Assembly: GCA_027579435.1 (NCBI GenBank)
Contig: JANBPK010001164.1
Location: forward strand, 1 to 17,725
Direction of reading: 5' to 3'
Length of the DNA: 17,725 nt
Source of the DNA: Candolleomyces eurysporus
Taxonomy: Eukaryota; Basidiomycota; Agaricomycetes; Agaricales; Psathyrellaceae
Shown in pieces: positions 10,594-17,725 of this stretch. Every line of letters starts with the position of its first letter. Position 1 is the first letter of the stretch. Below the pieces are notes generated by a model, which made no database searches, was not told where the DNA came from, and saw only the letters and a list, made by a program, of their open reading frames with translations. A program made the position numbers and the translations under genes.

Positions 10594-12734
10594 CTAATTG
10601 GCCTTCAGGGTCTGTGCAGTCCAACGTCGAACCAAATGGACGGCACGACGTTGGCCATAACCATCACTAACCGCTCCGGATGATGACCAGCACCATCCTC
10701 TAGCGGCTTTCGGCGACCAGGAAGTCGAATCAGATCCAGGGGTTCGATGTTCCGGGAAAGGTGACAAGATCCCGAGACCACTTCCGCCCACAGATGTGAG
10801 ATATGGGTGGAAGTCTTGGCGGATCAATTCATCAATCAACGTTTGCAAGTCACCGTCCTTGAAGTCTGTTGATTCACTCTCCTCAGCGAACAAGGAACAC
10901 GAAATCGAAGACTTGATGACATACCATCAGGGATGAGCGTGACTGCACATCCGCCTCCACCCGCTCCTGTCAACTTGGTGTACAGACCGAAAGTAGTCTT
11001 CGTTGTCTCTCGGATAGTCTCGAGTGCGGGATGGGATACGCCCAACGTGACCAAGTGATCATGATTCTCCTTGATCAGGGTCTGATATCATGTTCAGTCA
11101 GTCCGCGCGCTATGGATCGAGCTAACAGTACAACTCACATTGAGAGCAGATATAAGCGCATCACGCGGCAATTCAGGATCCGCCAGAGCCCCTCCTGGCC
11201 TCATCACTGATCCCCTGGATGGACTTGAGAATGCCATTAACCAGTTCGGGTTCCTGGAAGAAAATCCCCATTCACACATAAGTAAAAGCGACCACAACAG
11301 CGGCCCTAGACCAGATCAAAAAGCGATTTGTACGCACATTCGCCTTCTTCTCGCCCACACCTGCGACAAGCTTCTTGGTGTCTCGAGGCACCTTCGAATT
11401 AGTCAAGAGGAACTTGAGCGATTTGAACCTGGAAATGTAACTGGGTAAGCTTCCTGGCGCATGGAAGGGGGGGGCTATTGGGTGCAACCAGCATCGCAGA
11501 GCGAATGGTTGAATAGCCGGAACTCAAAGACGTACCCCTGGATCCCTTCCATTCCGCCGTCTCTTCCAAAGCCGGCACGCGTGTACCCCAATGCACCTCC
11601 AAACACAGACACGCTGTTGTCAATGCCACTGGGATTTCCATGCAAGATCTTCTCAGCAATAAAGGCCCATCGGTTGGCTTCTTCAGCGATATCGTGCGGA
11701 ATGGTGCGGCGCCCTTCATGATGGGTATGCGTAACAGTTGAAGGTGGCGAGGGAGGGATGCTGATGCGACGGTGTACGAGCAGCCTCGCCGCAGCTCCGC
11801 AAGTGGAGAACGACGCGGAGGAGCCCAAGCCAGCCCCAACCGGCAGCGTGGACCGTGCGGTGAAGTTGAGTGCAGGTCTATAGAGAATGAGGTCAGTAAG
11901 CGAGATAACAGATATTCATTACGATCAAGGGTATCGACTCTCATCCCGCGGAGGGAGAAAAGGTCGGGGATGGCTGAGCGAGGAGACGAGATGGGTTACG
12001 TCGTAGCGCTGGTCCCACCTGCCTCGCACCTCACGAGAAGGATGTAATGTGATAAAAAGGGACGCACCGTCTATCACCCTTGGCAAGGATCATGTACAGG
12101 TACAAGAACGCAAGTGACGCAGCACTAGCAGCTTTCTTCTCCTCTCCCAACTCAGCGAGGGTTGTTGATGTGAGGGCATCGATCAGCCTTTGATCAAGTT
12201 CCTCGGGGTGTTCACCACCGACTGGGACAGGTGTTACGGAGTCCCATGGAAGGCTTGGAATATCCCACTCGTGATAGAAATTATCAATATCGGTGAAGTG
12301 AACGGAGATTTTAGTGTCCGTGCGAGGTGAGGTCAGGCCATAGCAACGCAGATCGACTGAAGCAGCAATGGCGGTCTGCAAGGAAGACGATTAGTATGCG
12401 ACCCAAGTTTCATGACTTCAAAGAGGTGCAAGTTGTACGTTGCTGAGCCCTGGTGCCCCCGTAGATGACGATGCGGCTGTGACGCATCCTCTACCCACGA
12501 GGCAGAAGCACCTCTGTGCCTGAGCACCCAAGGCTGAAGAAAGGCGGGAAACTTCGAGAAGGGAAAGAGACTCACGACGCCATGGACAACAGCGTGTTCT
12601 CCGAACAGGATGACCTTGCCAGGGGCGCTGACCAACCACTCCAACTCCTGTTTGCCGCTGTCGAGATCCAGATCGTGGACTGCACGACTGAGTGCATCAG
12701 GGTCGGGGACGCACATACTTGTTCTGAGCGGCAT
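10594..12734 (-). CDS. ERG12: ERG12, mevalonate kinase (one-base frameshift)
   Basis: Mevalonate kinase phosphorylates mevalonate in the sterol/isoprenoid pathway. Seven exons fit: 12576-12734, 12068-12375, 11536-11877, 11338-11428, 11139-11253, 10925-11081, 10594-10865, about 480 aa. GHMP-kinase signatures are present: SAPGKVILFGEHAVVHG (Lys40), GAGLGSSAS (about 170-178), NPSGIDNS with the catalytic Asp near 242, and GAGGGGCAVTL near 377. In exon 5 the conserved text ISDEARR and ALADPELPRDALISALN lie in different frames; one base too many in the GGGG run complementary to 11189-11192 explains it. The gene is normally essential, so a read error is likely. The first two introns are 200 and 190 nt, far longer than those of the left half. 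The start at 12734 lies inside the preceding gene; the next ATG in frame is 12716. The last about 45 residues are not conserved. Confidence 0.93.
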
Positions 12735-13423
12735 TCAATTCGATGGCACCAGCTTCTATGAGGGCATGTTCCAGGTCGCTTTGAAGGTCTTGCGGGTCTT
12801 CAATGCCAACACACAGGCGGATGAGGTCCTCCGGGAGTCCACGGGCAGCACGAGTCGCGGCGTCAATCGATGCGTGCCTAGAACGCAGTCGTAAGCCCTT
12901 CGCCTGCACGAAATGCATCCAAGAGTGGTACTCACGACATGACACAGGGCATGCTAATCAGACTGTTCACAGCGCCGAAGCTGACACTAATGCCCCAGAG
13001 CCTGGTAGCGGCAACAATGCGTTCACTGAGCTCCTTGTTTCCGGTCTCGAAACTAAGTACTGCCCCATTTCCATCGGCGATTCGCAAGTGGACATCCCGT
13101 TGAGGATGGTCAGGTAAACCCGGGTAATTGACGTGGAAACCGAGATTCCAGAGGTATTCCGCAACGTGTTGTGCCGTCGCCTCTTGCCTATCCATGCGCA
13201 GGGCGAGAGTCTTGATACCTCGCAACAGGAGGAAGGAGTCATGTGGACACCCCAGACGATGTAGGGGTCGAACGAAGACGATATTTTCTTGATGAAGTGG
13301 AGAGTGACGACGCCCTCCCAAAGGTCGACGAGGAGCTTCGATCTTGAAGTTGCGGTGGGTTGCGAAAAAACTGAAGACTGCATCAAGGCCGAGGCCAAAT
13401 GCGATGGCATAGATGCTCTCCAT
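12697..13423 (-). pseudogene. cystathionine beta-lyase-like, C-terminal part only
   Basis: Exons 12936-13248 and 12697-12877, joined over a 58-nt intron, give about 164 residues typical of the C-terminal domain of fungal cystathionine beta-lyase (Cys/Met metabolism PLP enzymes): HDSFLLLRGIKTLALRM, NYPGLPDHPQ, GAVLSFETG, RLWGISVSFGAVNSLISM, PCVMSHASI and DLIRLCVGIED. The enzyme turns cystathionine into homocysteine. The frame stays open upstream to an ATG at 13423, but I see no similarity above about 13248, and the PLP-binding lysine region (S-x-TK-x-x-x-GH) is absent here and in nearby frames. The family is about 400 aa or more, so over half is missing. It could not be active as it stands unless the first part is encoded elsewhere. 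Cystathionine gamma-lyase or synthase is the alternative subfamily. Confidence 0.75.
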
Positions 13424-13651
13424 GGCTGGATTTGAACGACGATGAGCACGAGAAGGGATTTTTGACGATGCTGAGGGTTGTTAGGTGATTGTGGCAAGAA
13501 TGAATGTTGTGGAGCCCACAACCTGCACCTTGCACCGGGGTGTTACCCCCCGAAAGGTTAAACAACGTCCCAGTCTTCTCCATCATGAGCGCTACACCGA
13601 AGATAAGCCTACATTCATGAGGAGGCAATATCCATGAAACATGGTTTGAGG

Positions 13652-14095
13652 TTAACGTTCAAGCAGCCAGTGACTAGTGACGTAGCAAGTTGAAAGTTTG
13701 ATGTATTGCTGTTGGGCGGAACAAACATAGGTTCGGATCAAGGGGAGGACCCCGGGCCCCTTGTGCCGTTTCACATCGCCAGTGCTGGAGCCGACAAGCA
13801 GGACATTCGAACTCGTCCAGACAGAACAAGTAAGTTCTTCTTCCTCCGTCTTCTCATCCAGGCGAAAGATGACCATCGGTGCCCATTTTTCAGGCGTATT
13901 TACTCCTTCTTCATGAGCTTCATCCAGGTGCCAAATAGTAACATTGCGGTCAAAGTTTCCAGCGATATATCGACCAGAAGGAGAGAAGGCTAGGGAAAGG
14001 AGGAGCGGTGAAGTCGAGCCCTGTTGCGATATCTTAATGGAAGCGGCTTTCTCGTAATATATTGACGGTTGGTCTTGAATATTGTTCTGTGCCAT
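13652..14095 (-). CDS. WD40-repeat-like fragment (N-terminal part)
   Basis: Frame from an ATG at 14095. Residues about 33-58 (LAFSPSGRYIAGNFDRNVTI, then WHLDE) form a clear WD40 blade, and CSVWTSSNVLLVGSSTGDV about 45 residues later begins a second. A working propeller needs about seven blades; only these two are visible before the stop at 13652, and the next sequence belongs to the headless lyase. A 66-nt stretch (13709-13774, GTGAAA..ACAG) could be a retained in-frame intron, giving a slightly shorter protein. Most likely a truncated gene; the partner and role are unknown. Confidence 0.5.
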   Translation of the reverse strand: MAQNNIQDQPSIYYEKAASIKISQQGSTSPLLLSLAFSPSGRYIAGNFDRNVTIWHLDEAHEEGVNTPEKWAPMVIFRLDEKTEEEELTCSVWTSSNVLLVGSSTGDVKRHKGPGVLPLIRTYVCSAQQQYIKLSTCYVTSHWLLER

Positions 14096-14594
14096 AGCTT
14101 CAACGACTAGAGAGAATCAGAGCAAAGGTCAAAGGGTACGAGATATGTATAAGAGCTGAAAGGAATAGCGGTGGCAATAATGACAACCTCGTGACCATCG
14201 TCACGTTGTGGTGGTGGTGAGGGCAAGAAAAAGATAGCACGTCATGTAACTTATCCGAATGTTGCGTAGATTAGTTACAGTGTAGCGTAGCGTACGGGAC
14301 GACGAATCGTATGACAAGTTAGCTTCCCCTTTGAAGCGGTAGTTGGTGGTAGCACCAAAGGTGTCGTCATTGGGGGAGTAGTCGCGGTTGTTGTCAGCGA
14401 GGTAAATTTATCCAATTTAAACACAAACTTGGTATGCAAGGATATTCGAGGAGGAGCACGTAACGCACAAAGCCACATACCTCTATGGCGACAGAGGCGT
14501 GTACAGGCATCAAAATTAGCAAGGTATTGTAATCATACCTGGTGTATGCTCTACCGAGAGCCATTCCCTGTAATTAAGTTGAATCGTCGAAAAG
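14096..14594. other. intergenic, no gene seen
   Basis: This stretch holds the sequence after the oxygenase stop and before the WD40-like ATG (both minus strand). Frames here are short and have no protein-like composition. There is a GTGGTGGTGGTGA run near 14208-14220 and several GTAGCG/TAGCGTA repeats near 14265-14290, but no RNA gene or mobile-element end. Confidence 0.5.
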
Positions 14595-16677
14595 CTACAG
14601 CTGTCCTTCTTCTTTTGCATTCTCTGCATCTTCAGCCATTTTCTTCACCTTCTCCAGTAGTTCTTCGAGGGTACTATACATCTCCAAGCCCCGTTTCCAC
14701 CTTTTATCCTTTTCCTTCATCCTTGCGTTGAATTCCTCGGTGCTAACAGAAGCTTGAAGCTCGTCTTGAGTCTGAAATCCGTTGTCGACATAGCGGAAAA
14801 GACCACCTGCGCAGTATTGTGTGAAGGAGGCTCGCACCTCGCCAGATCGAATGGTGGTGTTGGCGTGAGTAAGAACTGCAGATGGAATGAGGATTAAACA
14901 TCCTGGGGGAAACTCTATGAGGAGTTTGAGTTCTTCGAGAACAAGGTGCCCGCCGAGATTATGGTCGAAGTGTCCGAGGCTCTGAATCGCACACCAACCA
15001 AATGGGCAATTCATGCAGTCTCGATGAGAGAAGGTGCATACGTTAGGACCAAAGTTAAACGCCGCAGACGTGAAGATGCTCTTATCGAAGTTTCTCTGGA
15101 GGTGGCTCTGCTTCTCGATTAGCGGGTCAATGTGGTCTTTGTAATATTGGAATACGTTTGGCGCCCACACGGAGAATGCAGCTAAACATTTCAATCGGAT
15201 AATAAGATGCCGAATCTTGTCGAATATAAAAAAGAAGGCGCACAGCTAGCATATATTGCGAGCCTTCGAATGTGCTCATTGTTCAAGAGGCTTGCCACCA
15301 TTGCCCGGTGAGGACCTGTGTTAAGGTTATGCGGCGCCGCAGATCCTTGGCCGTACACGATGCCGGTATTTGTGACAGCGTATTCGCCTCGTGGATGGTG
15401 GGTTTCATTGTAGTTGAAAAATTCAGTAGACCGACTTGCCTCCATGGCGTCGAAAGCTCCGATGCAAGACTCATCAAAAGTAGGGTCGCCATTGGGCTTG
15501 CCTACGACCACAGCAAAGACACGGCTTGTGCTAGAATCGATTATTGGAAAAGTCTTGCTGTGATCACATTTCGGTCAGGCCACCAAATATAAAAATAAAA
15601 ATAAAAAAAGCCCGCACAGAAAAAAAGGGCTAAGCGTACCTGCCGTCGTTCTTCAAAACCCTGTAACCAAGACAAAGATAATGCTCCATGTCGTGAACGC
15701 TTTGTTTGGTCGGCCCTTGAGACTTGGCCCTATACCCGCAAGAACAAGCTGGAAGGTTCTCAAGAACGATCGGGACTCCTAGGCTAAAGTTCGCCGCCTG
15801 CTCGATCACAGATTGGAGGTTCTTTGCAGAGGGCCGGTGCCCTTCTTGCTGGACCCGTTGGCTTCGACGACCCTTTCGATGGACATGGCTTCGCTTGATT
15901 TTTTTGCGAACACCGTCCACTGCTGGAGTCGGACTAACTGGGCGCTTTGAATCATCGCCGGTCGCATGTTTTGAGATGCCTGAGTCTATTTGCAAGGGCA
16001 AGTTTAGAACCCCCGTCCCACCGTAATCGAAGGTCTCGTTATAGTCGCCGTTGTCGAGCTCAACCGCCTGCTTCAACAATGGGGAAAGGTCGAAGGTAGC
16101 CGGGCAAACCACTGGATGTACAGCGCCCCAATCTGCAATTGTGTTGAACGCCCTTCCTGACCGCGTGGTGCGAGGCTGAACGAGAGAGCAAAAAGATGAA
16201 AAGATGTCACGCCGATCTCTACGAAATCAGACGCACCAAAAACGATATCTCAGACATACTTTTATATCAATTGCGTCAAGACAGAACGTGCGGATCTTCC
16301 ACGACCCCTGGTGCGAGCTCAGCTTCAGGACCAACACGTCGTAGAGGAGGGGTATGGGTGGATAGTCGCTCGCCTCAATAGAGGGAATTTTAGAGGGATG
16401 GCATCGAAAAAGGGTGGTTCGTTCTATATATGTATGTCCAGTGGATTGCGGCTTCCATCCTAACTTCACCGATGCCAGGCGCTCCTCAGTTTAGGCAACA
16501 AGACACGTGACTAATGACACGACGCGTCGTTGGTTGTTGATAGCGGTGAGCCCTCGCGGCGGGAACATTTTTTACCGTGCAGATTTTGAGATCAAAGTTT
16601 CTAGTCCCGAGTAGCTGTTGGTCTTCGGTTGAACGTTGATCCACTAGGGAAGCGACGGCGTCCTCAAAACCATACAT
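14595..16677 (-). CDS. 2-oxoglutarate/Fe(II) dioxygenase-fold protein, TET/JBP-like
   Basis: Five exons (16576-16677, 16260-16484, 15640-16175, 15244-15530, 14595-15181) give 578 aa with every joint in frame. The C-terminal half carries a complete H-x-D...H...R set of the double-stranded beta-helix oxygenases: FSHRD (His436, Asp438), SAVLTHAN (His489) and GEVRASFTQY (Arg500, expected to bind the 2-oxoglutarate carboxylate), with FNFGPNVCTF before and CAGGLFRYVDNGF after. I recognise this block from a family very common in mushroom genomes and think it belongs with the fungal TET/JBP-like 5-methylpyrimidine oxygenases; the oxygenase fold is seen, the DNA substrate is inferred. Residues about 160-200 are basic (KKIKR, HRKGRR), fitting a nuclear protein. 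The C-terminus ends in a charged, probably coiled-coil helix (EELLEKVKKMAEDAENAKEE). The first exon is the least certain. No KDZ transposase, often near such genes, is seen here. Confidence 0.8.
15525..15639 (-). other. intron 3 of the oxygenase gene with two possible acceptors
   Basis: The donor is AG|GTACGC. Two AGs six bases apart (exon start 15530 or 15524) both keep frame, giving a product with or without two residues before RVFAVVVGKP. The intron contains the A-rich tract 15585-15609 (AAAAAT-type units on the plus strand). At 109 or 115 nt it is about twice as long as most introns of the window. Confidence 0.6.
15585..15609. repeat. A-rich low-complexity tract
   Basis: Short imperfect repeats of A4-5T on the plus strand, inside intron 3 of the oxygenase gene. 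On the coding strand this is a T-rich stretch just after the donor. Confidence 0.8.
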
Positions 16678-16756
16678 GGATAATCAAAGAACCTTTCAAG
16701 TTTTCACAGCCACGTTCGGTAGATTCTGCATCGCTAGGGTTCACGCGCTTACAATC
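16678..16756. promoter_or_regulatory. possible divergent promoter
   Basis: Only 79 bp separate the predicted oxygenase ATG (minus strand) from the ATG of the plus-strand membrane-protein candidate. If both starts are right, the two genes share this spacer. No clear TATA box is seen. Either start may be wrong, so this is tentative. Confidence 0.25.
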
Positions 16757-17215
16757 ATGTCACCATCAGCGAAACGACTCGCAGGCGACCCTCATCTCCT
16801 CCAACGCCTCCCACCTCGACGATCTTGCAAAGCTGCAGTCCCTAAAGCTCGGGTACCTAGACAACGTAGGGGGAAAACCCCTCCCTGATACAACCCTGAC
16901 CCCCACCCCGCGCCGCGTCTTCCGCCGCGCAGGCATCTACAGGGCCTCTGCTACCTCGTCCTCGTCGCAATCTGCTCAGCATTATTCATCATGCTCAAGG
17001 TGAACGCGAACCTGGACAAGTGGGGCACGCGTCAAGCCGTGTTGCCCATTGGCCCGATCGATCGGCAGCCACGGTTGGCAGTCTCAAAGTCTACTCTGTG
17101 TGATGCACCGACGAAATCGCTGTTATTGGACTTGGTTCCGGGAGTTCCGGGTTCTGAGGCGTTGAGCGGGTGGATGCATTTGGGTGTTATTTGTCGGCTC
17201 TGTGATTTCTCCTAA
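16757..17215 (+). CDS. putative type II (signal-anchor) membrane protein, partial
   Basis: From the ATG at 16757 (MSPSAKRLAG) a basic leader is followed, after removing a 90-nt intron 16853-16942 (GTACCT..CTACAG), by a hydrophobic helix GLCYLVLVAICSALFIMLKV and then a polar segment (KWGTRQAVLPIGPIDRQ) to a stop at 17215. A basic leader plus one anchor is the layout of Golgi glycosyltransferases, but I see no catalytic motif. An alternative reading uses the more protein-like frame DSQATLISSNASHLDDLAKL (from about 16780), which reaches the helix only if a base is missing in the GGG at 16942-16944 and one is extra in the AAA near 16772. The gene probably continues to the right through further exons. 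Confidence 0.35.
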
Positions 17216-17725
17216 TTCCTCCTGGGCGAAGGAAGGCACGGAAGACGGGATTCTACGATACCAGAGTTACCGCGCGTCTCTAGTGCTCATGGAGCGAGGA
17301 GACGTGAGCGCTTGTTGAAGCGCGTGGTAGCTCTAGGCTGCCTTCCTGGACATCCGATTTTGCGTCATGCGATCATGGCGGTCGGGAAAGGGTTTACTGG
17401 GTTGAGAGGGTTGAGTGGGTTGGTTGATTATGATTCTTTAATGATTTCGTACGTTCCTTGGAATTTTATCGTCACTCTTTCGTTAATTTATTCGTGGGTC
17501 TTTGCGCCAAGTACATGATCAGGATACTAAGCCTCCTAGCTTCTAAGCTTGTGCAAACGGGGTAATTTCCACGTAGGTATAGGTATATCATACTAGCCTT
17601 GCCAAAGGAAATAAACTGAGAGGGTGAACAATCCATAAAAAGTGCGCTGAGTGTGGTAAATATGTGTATGGATGTAGTTACCATCGTATATGGTGGACGT
17701 GTATATACTGGGTGGGGAAATCTCA
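17216..17725 (+). other. unassigned right end; weak open frame 17312-17448
   Basis: A plus-strand frame is open from before 17312 to a GTACGT donor-like site at 17449; it includes LPGHPILRHAIMAVGKGF. PGHPIL-type text occurs in some glycosyltransferases (family 32), which would suit the anchor upstream, but the match is short. The other frame, ILRYQSYRASLVLMERGD near 17252-17305, is equally plausible. From 17450 to the end the sequence is A/T-richer with no supported feature. Confidence 0.2.

Noticed and set aside
14096..14594. tRNA or small RNA in the intergenic gap
   Set aside because: No cloverleaf or A/B-box pair could be found by eye on either strand.
14595..16677. KDZ or other transposase beside the oxygenase gene
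   Set aside because: No transposase motif, terminal inverted repeat or target duplication was seen in the window.

Overview
The window is nuclear DNA of a filamentous basidiomycete, most likely an agaricomycete. Seven of the genes below lie on the minus strand. Genes are cut by many short introns (mostly 48-62 nt, GT..AG, one GC..AG), and the recognisable proteins are fungal or eukaryotic housekeeping types. Nothing prokaryotic was seen (no Shine-Dalgarno sites, no operon-like spacing), and no CRISPR array or tRNA gene. The exon models were built by eye: donor and acceptor sites were chosen where they restore a conserved protein frame. One base is unread (n at 7399).

Layout from left to right. 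(1) 23-1505: 5' part of VPS33, the Sec1/Munc18-family subunit of the HOPS/CORVET tethering complexes; its 3' part lies beyond the left edge. (2) 1832-7431: a complete 25-exon NTE1, the ER lysophospholipase/neuropathy-target-esterase homologue, with a membrane anchor, cyclic-nucleotide-binding-like domains and a patatin domain with an intact Ser/Asp dyad. (3) 7773-8591: decayed coding sequence with in-frame stops and a shift, plus an exact 73-bp tandem duplication. (4) 8779-10401: a NACHT-type STAND P-loop NTPase gene, frame-broken at a C8 run and probably once more upstream. (5) 10594-12734: ERG12 mevalonate kinase, complete apart from a one-base shift in a G-run. (6) 12697-13248: the C-terminal part of a cystathionine beta-lyase-like enzyme whose PLP-binding half is missing; its stop lies inside the predicted start of ERG12. 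(7) 13652-14095: a short WD40-like N-terminal fragment. (8) 14595-16677: a complete five-exon gene for a 578-aa protein with an H-x-D...H...R double-stranded beta-helix oxygenase core, resembling the TET/JBP-like 2-oxoglutarate/Fe(II) dioxygenases expanded in mushrooms. (9) 16757-17215: a possible plus-strand type II membrane protein, followed by sequence I cannot assign.

The left half is conserved housekeeping sequence (vacuolar fusion, phospholipid turnover). The right half mixes one essential sterol-pathway gene with accessory or decaying genes: the NTPase, the headless lyase, the WD40 fragment and the TET/JBP-like oxygenase. Genes on the same strand share no evident pathway. The most interesting object is the candidate TET/JBP-like oxygenase. 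The second theme is a cluster of one-base frame breaks between about 8.2 and 11.2 kb, some probably homopolymer read errors and some real decay.
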